A stretch of DNA of 64,000 bases. Origin: Pardosa pseudoannulata. Its lineage: Eukaryota > Arthropoda > Arachnida > Araneae > Lycosidae. The stretch spans positions 44,455,913 to 44,519,912 of the forward strand of contig CM063510.1 of assembly GCA_032207245.1 (NCBI GenBank), written 5' to 3'. Below the pieces are notes generated by a model, which saw only the letters and a list, made by a program, of their open reading frames with translations, was not told the DNA's origin and searched no databases. Both the position numbers and the translations under genes were made by a program. Positions 44,301 through 50,454 of the stretch are shown here, in pieces. Every line of letters begins with the position of its first letter. Positions within the stretch are counted from its first letter, which is position 1.

Positions 44301-47300
44301 GCTGTTAAATATAAGTAAGCCAGGGTGAAGTATGGCGACACAGTTGATCGGAGCTGAGGTGAACGGAAACCTACTGGGGCAAATGGCAACATTCTAGGCA
44401 GCGAGGTACTTGATCCAGTAGATGGTTGGACAAAGGCAGTGTTTTTAGTCTGAGACTCATCCTAAAGCTGCCAGTATTTTATTTTATTTTTTGAGATCGT
44501 CGCTAGTTCGACATGAAGCTTTTACTTCCTGGTCAACATATTTAAAACATTGTGGATGTTTTATAGTCACCATATTTTGAAGAAATTGGAATTAGCTCTT
44601 TTTGGGAGGACAGTTTTGAGATGCAAGTTGCTTTGTATTTTTGCTTGTTTGCAAAGGGTAACTTCCGGCAAAGATAGTTCTTTTTTGTAATATTTTTTTC
44701 ATTCTTTTTTAAGACAGTATGTTGTATTTGTTATTTCTTAAAGTTTTGTTGTGGTAAACTAATGCCACTAAGTTAATTGTTACCTGTATATATATATTTT
44801 TTTTTACCTCCAAATAAATTATTGCTTTATTTTTTAACTGTTTCTTTTCTAGCCAACTCGAATTCCACTGCGTATATCTCTGCCATGCATACCTCTAACT
44901 AGGTGTTGGGGGTACCAAGTTAAGGTGTTAAGGAATGTTACAGATGCCAGGAACATTGCCCCTGCTGGGTTTTTGTAACTTAGAATCATGATTAATAAGA
45001 AGACCCACAAGCTTGGCCTGCCACTGCCAGAAATATTGTTTGGAAACTTGGAGGACATTGTGACTATGAACCCTTTTACATGCTCCAGCCACCATTCATA
45101 AGCACACAGGATATTTGGATAGCTAAAGTCTTAGACTCACAATCTTTCGGATATGAGCTTGACACCTTTGGCAATTGAGCTACTGTAGCTAGAAGCAAAA
45201 AAACTGTATTCTTCCATAACATAAAATTACATTTCACTAAATCAGAAAGACTTGCAATCATATGAAGGATATGTTACATAAGCACAAATGAACTAACCTG
45301 TAAAATTAAAAAACGACTGTGTTCTAAATCAATCCCATATTGTCGTAATCTAATTGCAACATCTTTATAAGGAGTACGCCTCCCATCCATTTCATAGTAA
45401 GATGTATCATCAGAAAAAGCTGTTCTCGACAGGACAAAGTTTGTATTTGGAATGATTTCATATGAACTACCCTGGAAAATTTTGATAATAAAAATACTAA
45501 TTAATACAAACAGATCATTCTATTAGAAAACATATAAAAATGCATAAAAAATGAATTCATTCAAAATATATAATTTAATGTATAGCAATTACTCCAAAAT
45601 TTTGTAAGATTAATACAAGAAAAGTTTTATACATTTTAAAACATTTGACACCTGTGATATATAATCAATCAAACTAAATTCTATAGATATTTGAGATAAT
45701 AGCAACTTTCACATAGTTACTGAATATCGTGCTTTGACAACATTTCACAGAAATAATTATCAACACTCTAACTTTTAAGAGAAACAAAAAAATTACAACC
45801 ACAATGTGACACTCAGTTTGGCTAACTTACATCATCGAGCTTGGACAGATAACTCAAAGAATCACTTTCATCTAGCTCTGAAATTTCTTTTTCTTACATT
45901 TATAATACATATAAACACTATCATATTAATACACTCTTTAGCTGCACCAACACTTTACTTCACAAACTTAAATAACAGCATCAGAAACTGATTAGTAACT
46001 GGAAATAACACAAAAGTAATTAGAAAACTGCAATTTTACAATAATGTACATGTAGAATATTTGGTTTCTCTTAATCAAAATACGTTTCAAATTTGTAATT
46101 CAAAAGGAGTATGGAATTTCAAACATTCCATGCTCCTTCTGAACTACAAATGGAATGGGACACAACATCATCATCCCCTAAAACTTCCAATTTTGAATCT
46201 CCTGAAAGTGAAGAAGAAAATCTTGTAACTCATCAAAAATTATGTCAACATGATGCATTAGCACACCCAAAATGATTATTTCATACCATGGAAAAAGTTA
46301 ATAAAAGCTCACCTGCTGAAAAATGATTGAGAAATATACATAGAAAAATTCATCGAAGTATAAAATAAACATCTATCATTTCATTCTTTACAAAACAGTG
46401 GGATAAACAACATTTTTTACATAGCGTACTAAAGATTACAAATTTAAATAACATTAAAAAAGGTTCATTTTGTTTCTTTTGTATTAATTAAATTATTGTT
46501 CTACTGTATAATAATTTAAAATTTTCTATCGTTATTCAAAACTTTTCATCAAAATTTTGATAATTCAATTATCAAGGATATTTTGCTTATCTGAAATGAG
46601 GCATTTTCCAACATTCCTGATTAATCAAGTCTACTGTATGTACATAAATATGTAATATGTAAAAAAAATTTCCTACAGTTCCTCAAAATTCTCATAGTTC
46701 ACATTCTATTTTTTAATCTTGACTTTCCCAGTCATCCAAATTAAATCAAGGATGTGATTCATTGCAATTAAATTCTTTCCATGCTTTTTAAAACCAAAAA
46801 CTAAATTAATTTTTGTTACATGCAGTCTTTCTTGCAGTTTTTGTAAACTAATGTCATTTTTCCCAAGAAAAACCAAGTACACTTATTACATGCAGATATG
46901 CACATTTTGAATACTCAAGTTTAGCTGCAATGTTTAACAATCTAAGCAAAGTTACCCTCTAAGGGTCTCTCTCATGAGAAGTTAAGTCACTCGATTAATA
47001 CCTCTTGAGGAAGAACTTTCTCACAGCAATGCAGACATAGGTTGATACTTGAATATGTGAGACATATCTGGCATCTCTCAGAGTATGTGATAATATAAAT
47101 AAAAGAATTTTTATAAAGCTTTTACATAATCTCCAGTTTCCTAGGTGAATGCTTTTTTGGTATGTCTGCATAAAGTCTAACACTACCAAACTCTGGCAAT
47201 CAAAAACATGAGCTATATTTCTGAAATGTTACATAAAAGAAAAAAAAACTTTTGACAGTTACACACACATATTTATACGAATATGTATCAATTATTATCC

Positions 47301-48328
47301 CTAAAATAGCTAGACTATTTTTTCCCTTCTAAATTTTTAATTCCTAATTTTCTTGCTAAAAAATATAAGATAAAGAAGTGTTATCCAACTTAAATTCTTT
47401 TACTCATTTTTCAAAACTAACACCAGAATAGATGCTAATTTTCTAACTACAGGCCACATTTTTCAGTTGACCTATTAAAATAGTATTGCTTCTGCAATAG
47501 TTTTATGTATGTGTATATTCTTGGCAGACTTTTTGCACTATACAGATGTTTGGTAGATCAATGTGCTATGTTCTTCAATAAATGTACAGTTCCACAAAGT
47601 TGGAATTCTTTTACTTTGCACCTTAATTAGGAGTTCTTTTTGCCCAGCAAGCATGAGCAAATTAAATAATAGGGACTAATTTTCCATGTAATTAGTGAAA
47701 ATATTTTCCCTTGTTACATATTTACATATAAGTATACATACAAATACACATTGCATTTACCTTATATTATCAACTAGATACAATTTATATCAGATATATA
47801 ATAAATGAAATAATAATCATACCTCTTCCTTGATCATAGAAAACTGAACAGTAACAGTACAACTTTTAACATTTGGATGTGCATCACTCTTATGAATAAG
47901 GTGACCCACTTTTTTTGATCGTATTTTCTTGGCTCGATAACCAAATACAAAAAGGAGGGAGTCAATAACATTAGATTTTCCACTACCATTGGGTCCAACA
48001 ACAGCTGTGAAATTCTATATAATTAAAGAAAAATATTTTTTAAAAAGTATATTCAAACTAAATGTCCATTTGAAAAATATTTTAAAACAACTACAGAACA
48101 ATAAGGAAATAATAAAGAAAAAAATAACTTAAACTTTTTAATGTCATAGTGTCTGATGAAGTTAATAGGACTAAAAGAGATATTCTATTCATTCTATTAA
48201 TTTCATTAATCTTTTGAACATACAAAAGTGGATATAATTATTAATTACATTTGAGTGAAAACGTTAAATTAAAAGAAATTGCATTCATATTTTTTCTTTT
48301 TTTTTTTTTACATTACTCAATCTTTATA

Positions 48329-48373
<45 letters not shown>

Positions 48374-49374
48374 AATTTTGAATATTTATCATTTTAAAGG
48401 TGTTATCATACAACCTTATTGAAAGGTCCAAGTACTATTTCTCCAGCATATGATTTGAAATTTTTAATTCTCAATTGAGTGATAATTAATCTTTTATCAG
48501 GGACATCATGAGATAATGTTGCTACAGGAGGAGGTGGTATTACTATGTCCTCAATACCTGCAAGGAAAAGAAATTTCAGTTGTAACTAAGCAAAAAAGGT
48601 GTTAATAATAAGTCTAAAAATATGATTTTCATTACACAATCACTTATAACTGTAAAACGTGAATACACACACTCAAACAAAATAAAGTTCTATAAAAAAT
48701 TTTAAATAAAAACATATACTTGGAAGGTAAAAATATCAATAATTTTATATCAACTCAAAAGTAATATATATTATACACAAATATGCTGAAAATAAGAATT
48801 ATATATACACACACATTTTATTGATGATTAAGTTTTCATAATGATATATCTTTTATTTAAAATTACATAATATACCGAAAATAAGAAGGGAAATATAGTG
48901 TAAAATATAGAAAAATGCAATTACAATTGAGTTTTTAAGAACTATATGGTGCTCCCATAACAAAACGGTCTGCAAATTTTAAGGCATTGCATAGCTAATT
49001 GCTTAACAGGTAAATGCTTCACATTATTAATGAAGCATATAAAAATATCACTTCCTAATAAAAGTAAATAAAAAGGATTTATCTCAATGAGTACAAGTAC
49101 CTATTTAAAAAACTACGCAACTTTTTTAAACAATCTAGCCCAGGCATTTAGTTCACTAATGCCATATAGCATGAATCCCCTTATTATCCAAAACAATACA
49201 GGATTAATAAGGAATGGAAAGCGATTTGAAATTAGAAAAGCTGAACATGGTAGCAAATAATGCTAACACTTTTCCAGCAATTAGTAAATTTCAACAATAC
49301 TTACTAAGAACTCCATGCTCATCTTCATGAAAACCCAAAGCCTCATTAGTAGACTTTGAAGGCAAACTGCTCAT
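625..49374 (-). CDS. SMC4: SMC4, condensin ATPase subunit (20 exons, 3' end outside window)
   Basis: SMC4 pairs with SMC2 to form the ATPase core of condensin, which compacts mitotic chromosomes in the nucleus. Twenty exons bounded by AG/GT join in consistent phase: 49305-49374, 48415-48557, 47823-48014, 45298-45471, 40843-41007, 40639-40766, 38848-38988, 37186-37336, 34164-34277, 23041-23148, 19980-20101, 17402-17510, 15497-15628, 13870-14031, 12974-13014, 11642-11829, 8169-8404, 6739-6865, 3111-3162, 625-762. They give 897 codons without a stop. Visible landmarks are Walker A GPNGSGKSN (residues 78-86), the FLILQGE Q-loop (189-195), a heptad-rich coiled coil (about 230-560), the hinge (about 575-725, with GDLGAID and GTMSGGGG) and the start of the returning coiled coil. 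The C-terminal signature motif and Walker B lie beyond position 1, so about 350 residues are missing. Motif order and residue identity to animal SMC4 make the assignment firm; SMC1-3 fit worse. Confidence 0.97.
763..3110. other. SMC4 intron 19
   Basis: 2.3 kb. A 9-bp-arm palindrome TGACATCTC/GAGATGTCA lies at 1708-1726, and a C run near 2517. The stretch 2560-2810 is less AT-rich and may be an old element, but I cannot name it. Confidence 0.6.
3111..3162 (-). CDS. SMC4: SMC4 exon 19 (52-bp exon)
   Basis: 52 bases: phase 1 in, two-base overhang out. Encodes YNASASEASAVKEKVE, aligning with a Tyr-Ala-rich coiled-coil segment of SMC4. Donor GTATGT. Confidence 0.88.
3204..3248. repeat. (TA)n microsatellite
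   Basis: Uninterrupted TA dinucleotide, about 45 bp, just downstream (gene sense: before) of exon 19's acceptor side. Confidence 0.97.
3659..3700. repeat. poly(A) run, about 42 bp
   Basis: Uninterrupted A homopolymer in intron 18. Confidence 0.97.
4755..4810. repeat. 20-bp tandem repeat, 2.8 copies
   Basis: TTGAAAGTTTTAGAGATTAT repeated at 4755, 4775 and partially at 4795. Confidence 0.9.
4875..5007. repeat. long inverted repeat (fold-back)
   Basis: Left arm about 4875-4933 and right arm 4947-5007 are reverse complements with a few mismatches. The innermost 17 bp (GATGGTTAGTGCAAAAT) are perfect around a 13-bp loop. A structured terminus of repeat family 1 copy A. Confidence 0.8.
5011..5134. 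repeat. compound (TA)n(CA)n(TA)n microsatellite
   Basis: TA repeats at 5011-5041, CA repeats at about 5065-5104, then TA repeats to 5134. Apparent reading frames here are pure low complexity. Confidence 0.97.
5550..5632 (-). repeat. tRNA-derived SINE-like unit
   Basis: On the minus strand an A box TGGCCAAATGG (5610-5620) and a near-consensus B box GGTTCGATTCC (5566-5576) are spaced as in a tRNA. The acceptor arms do not pair, so it is a tRNA-derived SINE head or tRNA pseudogene and not a working tRNA gene. Downstream on the same strand comes a T run and then TG repeats. Confidence 0.6.
6739..6865 (-). CDS. SMC4: SMC4 exon 18
   Basis: 127 bases, 42 codons plus one base (AYLEKVEMLTTQIEDQKKK). 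Second coiled coil. Confidence 0.92.
6866..8168. other. SMC4 intron 17
   Basis: 1.3 kb, AT-rich; nothing recognised. Confidence 0.7.
8169..8404 (-). CDS. SMC4: SMC4 exon 17 (hinge exit)
   Basis: 236 bases, 79 codons; starts GTMSGGGGRVFKGRMG, the glycine-rich hinge exit, then returning coiled coil. Donor GTAAGT. Confidence 0.95.
8405..11641. other. SMC4 intron 16
   Basis: 3.2 kb. Region 9150-9480 is less AT-rich and contains AATAAA motifs, possibly an old solo LTR, but no ends are definable. An 11-bp-arm palindrome AAGTAAATGCA/TGCATTTACTT is at 10016-10038. Repeat family 1 copy C lies at 10930-11345. Confidence 0.6.
10930..11345 (+). repeat. dispersed repeat family 1, copy C (partial)
   Basis: Shares ACTTGTACATCAAGAGG (10993-11009) and the CTCTTGAGCATTG block (about 11262) with copies A and B, in the same order and spacing. 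Contains its own short tandem duplication of GCAATATAAAGTATTTCAGA at 11009-11058. Confidence 0.45.
11642..11829 (-). CDS. SMC4: SMC4 exon 16 (hinge)
   Basis: 188 bases. PENVPRLFDLVRVNDEK, then FYYALKDTLVANNLEQATRI and YRVVTLKGELIDLTG, a strong SMC4 hinge match. Confidence 0.96.
11830..12973. other. SMC4 intron 15
   Basis: 1.1 kb. CA/TA microsatellite at about 11980-12015. The 12250-12470 stretch is less AT-rich, but no element could be identified. Confidence 0.6.
12974..13014 (-). CDS. SMC4: SMC4 exon 15 (41-bp micro-exon)
   Basis: 41 bases between clean AG and GT sites: MSMWIPHAHNKIF plus AC, which completes Thr at exon 16. It fills exactly the stretch between the exon 14 and exon 16 parts of the hinge and keeps phase. 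Confidence 0.88.
13015..13869. other. SMC4 intron 14
   Basis: 855 bp, AT-rich, with a C run then A run at about 13441-13455. Nothing else seen. Confidence 0.7.
13870..14031 (-). CDS. SMC4: SMC4 exon 14 (hinge)
   Basis: 162 bases, 54 codons: GDLGAIDEMYDVAISTACG, then KCVEFLKRNRLGYATFIPLD. Core of the hinge that dimerises with SMC2. Confidence 0.96.
14301..15058. mobile_element. degenerate hAT-type MITE (in intron 13)
   Basis: The left end CAGTAATCCCCAAATTCT and the reverse complement of the right end TGGTTATTCCCAAAGTTA form degenerate terminal inverted repeats of the CAG-GGTCCCCAAA type common in hAT elements. CAGCACCC/GGGTGC-like subterminal blocks follow on both sides. No clear 8-bp target duplication and no transposase: an old non-autonomous copy. 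Confidence 0.5.
15497..15628 (-). CDS. SMC4: SMC4 exon 13 (hinge entry)
   Basis: 132 bases, 44 codons ending GNLTGVYGRL, the conserved start of the SMC hinge (GIYGRLGDLG in relatives). Confidence 0.95.
15629..17401. other. SMC4 intron 12
   Basis: 1.8 kb, AT-rich; the notable content is the hairpin at 17188-17290. Confidence 0.7.
17188..17290 (-). ncRNA. intronic hairpin, pre-miRNA-like or short MITE
   Basis: Arms 17188-17215 and 17264-17290 are reverse complements: AGCACACAG pairs with CTGTGTGCT and ACTGGATAT with ATATCCAGT (9 bp each, no mismatch). Pairing continues inward (TTCAG/CTGAA, TTATT/AATAA) to a tiny loop, so about 103 nt fold into one stem. It lies about 110 nt inside the intron 12 donor on the SMC4 sense strand. 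I do not recognise a known mature miRNA, and a miniature inverted-repeat element is an equal possibility. Confidence 0.35.
17402..17510 (-). CDS. SMC4: SMC4 exon 12
   Basis: 109 bases, 37 codons with the incoming overhang (LLEQETEEISTLKTELQ). Coiled coil approaching the hinge; donor GTAAGT. Confidence 0.92.
17511..19979. other. SMC4 intron 11
   Basis: 2.5 kb. Contains dispersed repeat family 2 copy D (17860-18285) and a T/G homopolymer pair at about 19719-19741. No gene. Confidence 0.65.
17860..18285 (+). repeat. dispersed repeat family 2, copy D
   Basis: Shares ordered motifs with 47380-47700: TTAAA-TTCTTTT-TCATTT, then AACTCTGAAATAAATGCTAA (AACACCAGAATAGATGCTAA in the other copy), and downstream TTGCCCAG then AATAATAGGG-CTAA. 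Roughly two thirds identity by eye. No coding capacity; class unknown. Confidence 0.45.
19980..20101 (-). CDS. SMC4: SMC4 exon 11
   Basis: 122 bases, leaving a CT overhang. MDLKQSERDIYLSGEKKEK matches the conserved SELDIYLS segment of the first coiled coil. Donor GTGAGT. Confidence 0.94.
20838..21035 (+). repeat. two-copy tandem repeat, about 100-bp unit
   Basis: ATCGTAGATAAGCACAACTA (20871) recurs as ATCGTAGACAAGCACAACTT (20983), each followed by ATAAACCTCTCT-GAAAAAA; similarity extends upstream to CAACTTT at the start of each unit. Confidence 0.75.
21040..21945 (-). pseudogene. unrecognised decayed coding sequence
   Basis: I do not recognise this. On the minus strand 21945-21715 reads as a compositionally protein-like frame (ENPNIMNIAYHCQMTVLEL, then HWRKCAIDKSDEALYKV). 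After a stop, 21705-21610 and 21440-21070 give further protein-like stretches (SGMYQKECIVNTLL; MDAIAGESDKAKFIMTQ; SLVIHADAGGRTYGGQIY) interrupted by stops. It is less AT-rich than the surrounding intron and has the same orientation as SMC4. It could be a processed pseudogene or a decayed transposon. Chance frames cannot be excluded. Confidence 0.3.
23041..23148 (-). CDS. SMC4: SMC4 exon 10
   Basis: 108 bases, 36 codons starting VMDSAQKET, which corresponds to VMDSLKQET in vertebrate SMC4. Donor GTATGT. Confidence 0.94.
24010..24745 (+). repeat. dispersed repeat family 1, copy B
   Basis: Collinear with copy A: ACTTATACATTAAGAGG (24063-24079), GCTTGCTTGAACACTACCTG (24309-24328), TTTTATTTCTCTGAA (24669-24683), then CATGGTTAGTG. 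A C run at about 24020 and another at about 24435 punctuate it. Confidence 0.55.
27636..27648 (+). repeat. LINE target-site duplication, left
   Basis: TACTACTTAAAGT, identical to 33051-33063; defines the 5' end of the LINE. Confidence 0.92.
27863..27916 (+). promoter_or_regulatory. paired hairpins in LINE 5' UTR
   Basis: GGCAACC (27863-27869) pairs with GGTTGTC (27879-27885). Immediately after, GGTTC (27892-27896) pairs with GAACC (27912-27916), with a further CC/GG extension. They lie about 80-130 nt before ORF1. Their role in promoter or translation control is inference. Confidence 0.45.
27997..29278 (+). pseudogene. LINE ORF1 (DUF4780-like), one frameshift
   Basis: ORF1 proteins of non-LTR elements bind RNA and form the retrotransposition particle. 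The first frame (27997-29004) has a low-complexity Ser/Thr/Pro/Lys-rich N-terminus with basic clusters (about residues 60-125) and then a folded region (about 130-310) whose pattern, ending in WRVLHRSIVASTYARWIFEV, resembles the DUF4780 domain of arthropod LINE ORF1s. I see no CCHC knuckles. At about 28930-28950 the coding signal switches to frame 2 (RDRLEKLLTPEEEGTLG), which continues through an acidic tail to TAA at 29276-29278. So a single indel truncates the protein, and the intact length would be roughly 430 residues. The stop overlaps the ORF2 start as TAATG. Confidence 0.85.
29278..32914 (+). pseudogene. LINE ORF2: endonuclease-RT-RNase H polyprotein, with stops and a frameshift
   Basis: ORF2 nicks the target and reverse transcribes the RNA. 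An APE-type endonuclease comes first (29278-30027: DIALVQEPWI, VGCDVNAHHIVWGS, SDHKLI). RT follows (FIPKPGKP at about 30782, FLDIEGAFDRV at about 31036, CLQGG then LSPLLWSL at about 31208-31245, and the catalytic box, degenerate CADN instead of the usual YADD, at about 31306). RNase H has TDGS, AEV, SDSQ and VPGHCSIFGNEVAD (about 32107-32450), residues intact. The C-terminus has C-x2-C-x7-H-x4-C. In-frame stops are at 30025 (TAG), 30319, 30334 and 30760 (TGA). A +1 G in the seven-G run 31215-31221 shifts the frame. The start ATG overlaps the ORF1 stop. Not functional. Confidence 0.93.
32945..32965 (+). other. LINE 3' UTR stem-loop
   Basis: GCTGGAG pairs with CTCCAGC around a 7-nt loop, about 90 nt before the TAATC tail. 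3' UTR stem-loops can serve RT recognition in LINEs; here that role is inference. Confidence 0.5.
33051..33063 (+). repeat. LINE target-site duplication, right
   Basis: TACTACTTAAAGT directly after the TAATC-repeat tail; defines the 3' end of the LINE. Confidence 0.92.
33291..33309 (-). mobile_element. hAT-type terminal repeat, solitary end
   Basis: The reverse complement reads CAGAGGTTCCCAAACTACG, the typical hAT terminal form CAGNGGTYCCCAAACT. No partner end was found nearby; the interior may be lost or unrecognisable. Confidence 0.4.
33308..33372 (+). repeat. tRNA-like unit (SINE head or pseudo-tRNA)
   Basis: Perfect A box TGGCCTAGTGG (33308-33318) and a diverged B box GATTTGAATCT (33352-33362) at tRNA spacing. 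Arms do not pair well. It abuts the hAT-like end. Confidence 0.45.
34164..34277 (-). CDS. SMC4: SMC4 exon 9
   Basis: 114 bases, 38 codons (LAKLRKQVEKFERETSELE to EEKKLSE). Coiled coil. The following intron (11 kb) is the largest and hosts the full-length LINE. Confidence 0.93.
34732..34809 (+). repeat. tRNA-like or structured segment inside the Helitron
   Basis: GC-richer than its surroundings. GGCT at the start pairs with AGCC at the end, and GGGGTAGA pairs with TTCTGCCCC inside, giving nested stems. GGTTCTGCCCC resembles a B box. Possibly a captured tRNA or SINE fragment. Confidence 0.3.
35227..35272. repeat. poly(A) run, 46 bp
   Basis: Longest homopolymer of the window, inside the Helitron. 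Confidence 0.97.
35606..35979. mobile_element. inverted-repeat-flanked MITE candidate
   Basis: GTTAAGGATGAAACAG (35606-35621) matches the reverse complement of CTGTTTCATTCCTAAC (35964-35979) at 14 of 16. CAGATATCCAGTAC (35619-35632) is perfectly repeated inverted at 35902-35915. About 374 bp, no coding. The superfamily is uncertain because no target duplication is evident. Confidence 0.5.
36824..36856. repeat. poly(A) run, 33 bp
   Basis: Homopolymer in intron 8, shortly before exon 8 on the other strand. Confidence 0.95.
37186..37336 (-). CDS. SMC4: SMC4 exon 8
   Basis: 151 bases; encodes ELETHLKECEKYKEEYKKLE and on to KIENSLTSTKEE. Coiled coil; length matches the human region without gaps. 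Confidence 0.93.
37337..38847. other. SMC4 intron 7
   Basis: 1.5 kb; a G run near 37782-37793. No element recognised. Confidence 0.65.
38848..38988 (-). CDS. SMC4: SMC4 exon 7
   Basis: 141 bases; the two-base overhang of exon 6 (CG) plus A restores Arg, then LMTEKELEEVVEGKKQFA. Coiled coil of charged heptads; ends with AG overhang at donor GTTCTT. Confidence 0.93.
38989..40638. other. SMC4 intron 6
   Basis: 1.65 kb; hosts the pogo-type MITE (39219-39775). The remainder is AT-rich and empty. Confidence 0.7.
39219..39775. mobile_element. pogo/Tc1-mariner-type MITE
   Basis: Ends CAGTAAAACTTCAATACAAC and, inverted, CAGTAAAACCTTTCTACAGC form terminal inverted repeats of the CAGTAAAACCTC class. 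Both ends abut TA (39217-39218 and 39776-39777), the mariner-superfamily target. 557 bp with no transposase frame. Confidence 0.75.
40639..40766 (-). CDS. SMC4: SMC4 exon 6
   Basis: 128 bases, leaves a two-base overhang. Start of the first coiled coil (EKEKDDLEGPMNKAIEYL). Only a 76-bp intron separates it from exon 5. Confidence 0.94.
40843..41007 (-). CDS. SMC4: SMC4 exon 5
   Basis: 165 bases, 55 codons: GEIEAISLMQPKGPNEHE, then GMLEYIEDIIG, the conserved exit from the head into the coiled coil. The usual GEVEQI is GEIEAI here, so the Gln two residues after the second Glu is Ala. Confidence 0.96.
41249..41334. repeat. (TA)n microsatellite, 86 bp
   Basis: Uninterrupted TA repeat in intron 4. 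Confidence 0.97.
43885..44927 (+). mobile_element. piggyBac-like element, internally deleted
   Basis: Terminal inverted repeats CACCTTAACT (43885-43894) and AGTTAAGGTG (44918-44927) are perfect and flanked on both sides by TTAA (43881-43884, 44928-44931), the piggyBac target. 1043 bp. A short frame from about 44195 (MGSGEEESSMFKNLLANHDQ, then a stop) resembles the acidic start of piggyBac transposases, and an AATAAA lies near the right end. This looks like a deletion derivative that keeps both transposase-gene flanks. It is less AT-rich than the intron. Confidence 0.8.
45110..45192 (-). repeat. tRNA-like unit (tRNA-Met-like pseudogene or SINE)
   Basis: The minus strand has an A-box-like TAGCTCAATTG and a segment AGCTCATATCCGAAAG followed by TTGTGAGTCTAAGAC, similar to the anticodon arm and T arm of elongator tRNA-Met. 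Several conserved positions are broken, so it is not functional. Confidence 0.35.
45298..45471 (-). CDS. SMC4: SMC4 exon 4
   Basis: 174 bases, 58 codons, running from SSYEIIPNTNFVLSRTA to GIDLEHSRFLILQ. The final Gln is the Q-loop residue that contacts the nucleotide-bound metal in SMC ATPases. Donor GTTAGT. Confidence 0.96.
46090..46636 (+). mobile_element. decayed pogo/Tigger-like transposon, 3' part
   Basis: One frame (from about 46165 to 46400) reads FESPESEEENLVTHQKLC and later TSIISFFTKQWDKQ, interrupted by three stops. The Q/stop-TSIISFF stretch matches the C-terminal PCNA-binding (PIP-box-like) motif of pogo transposases. The right end, inverted, reads CAGTAGACTTGATTAATCAG, a Tigger-type terminal repeat next to TA. 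The left end is missing. Confidence 0.55.
46092..46150. repeat. 26-bp-arm hairpin
   Basis: Arms 46092-46117 and 46125-46150 match at 23 of 26 as reverse complements around a 7-nt loop (GGAGTATGGAAT pairs with ATTCCATGCTCC with one wobble). Confidence 0.8.
47380..47700 (+). repeat. dispersed repeat family 2, copy E
   Basis: Collinear with 17860-18285 (see copy D), including AGAATAGATGCTAATTTTCT, TTTGCCCAGCAAG and AATAATAGGGACTAA. Unknown class. Confidence 0.45.
47823..48014 (-). CDS. SMC4: SMC4 exon 3 (Walker A)
   Basis: 192 bases, 64 codons. Contains the P-loop GPNGSGKSNVIDSLLFVFGY, followed by RAKKIRSKK, diagnostic of SMC4 rather than other SMC paralogs. Acceptor TATAG, donor GTATGA. Confidence 0.97.
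48015..48414. other. SMC4 intron 2
   Basis: 400 bp; T run at 48296-48309 and a 39-base A run at 48332-48370. Otherwise empty. Confidence 0.75.
48415..48557 (-). CDS. SMC4: SMC4 exon 2
   Basis: 143 bases, enters in phase 1 and ends on a codon boundary. Encodes IEDIVIPPPP and then the SMC4-typical first ABC strand RLIITQLRIKNFKSYAGE. The donor GTTGTA is weak compared with the others. Confidence 0.93.
48558..49304. other. SMC4 intron 1 (coding)
   Basis: 747 bp AT-rich; nothing seen. Confidence 0.75.
49305..49374 (-). CDS. SMC4: SMC4 exon 1 (start codon)
   Basis: 70 coding bases: 23 codons plus one base, starting MSSLPSKSTNEALG, then donor GTAAGT. The ATG is preceded by AAGAAA and an acceptor, so a 5' UTR intron is likely. 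The N-terminal extension is short and acidic compared with vertebrate SMC4. Confidence 0.85.
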
Positions 49375-50454
49375 TTTCTTCTATAAATAAAGCAATATAT
49401 ATACATGAGTGTGTGATAAATTATCATCATTATCACTGATTGAATATAAAATATTTGAGCAATAAATTAAGGAAATTTAAAACAGGCTATCTTAAAACCA
49501 ATACCAATTCATTAAACTAAATCCCTGAATATAATTTTAAATTGATTTTCACCATAAAAGATTAACTCCTTAGCCATTTACACATTAAGTACTTGTCTCC
49601 CTCCCATTAGACAGCTTTATTGATTATTTCTGCTTCTGCTCTAGTCGAGGACAGAATATACTAAGTGTATTATTATTCCATACCAGGCTGAGCCATATGG
49701 AACAACAAAATATGACAATATCCTCTTGAAGCGCATTGTTTCATTAAGCAAAAGCTTATTTGTAATGGAATCATAGAAAACTACAAAGTATATAACTGCT
49801 AATCATATTTTTGGAAAGCTATTTTAATTTTAATATATTTTTTACTTTAATAGTATTATATATTATCTTTGAACATTAAGAATTTAGTACTACTATATAC
49901 CAGTTTACGACATATATTAGATGATACAATCCTTTAAGTTTCTAACAAAATTTTAAATTTTAAAATTAGCATTATTCAGTGACACTACAAAAATATTTTT
50001 AAACAATTATGTGTAAAAGGCATGTTTTTCTTAAATAATACTTTTGCTTAAATAGAGTAAATTATTAGTACCTAATTTGTTAATCTAGAAGATTGATGCC
50101 TATCACTGAACTATTAAAATGTATTATTAATACTTTATCAGCTGTATGTCTCCTGATCTAGATTCATAAGTGCCTTCCCTACTGAATAAAAAGTAGTGGT
50201 ATAGCAAGAGGTAGATGTGGGGATTATAAATCATCCCCCCTCATCAGAATTTGCTGTATTAATTTTCAAAGAAATTGAAACAGGAGAATTTCTCTACCTC
50301 TATGAAAAACTGCTAATTACACCCCTGACAGAAAGTAATATAATAAATACTTTTAGTTTTCCATTCTCATTTAAACACATGGTATATGTATGATACAGCA
50401 CATGGTTAATGTGCACGCTTTACTCAGATTACCTTCTGAAAGAGTCAAACTCAC

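Larger units (their letters stand above)
41008..45297. other. SMC4 intron 4
   Basis: 4.3 kb. Long TA microsatellite, a short GT/TA/AC run at 42601-42625, the piggyBac-like element (43885-44927) and a tRNA-like unit (45110-45192). The stretch 41340-43880 shows nothing else. Confidence 0.7.
45472..47822. other. SMC4 intron 3
   Basis: 2.35 kb; contains a near-perfect hairpin and pogo/Tigger fragment (46090-46636) and repeat family 2 copy E (47380-47700). Confidence 0.65.

Noticed and set aside
50193..50330. 138-bp hAT-like MITE
   Set aside because: Ends match only loosely and no target duplication is visible; mentioned within the flank entry but not called.
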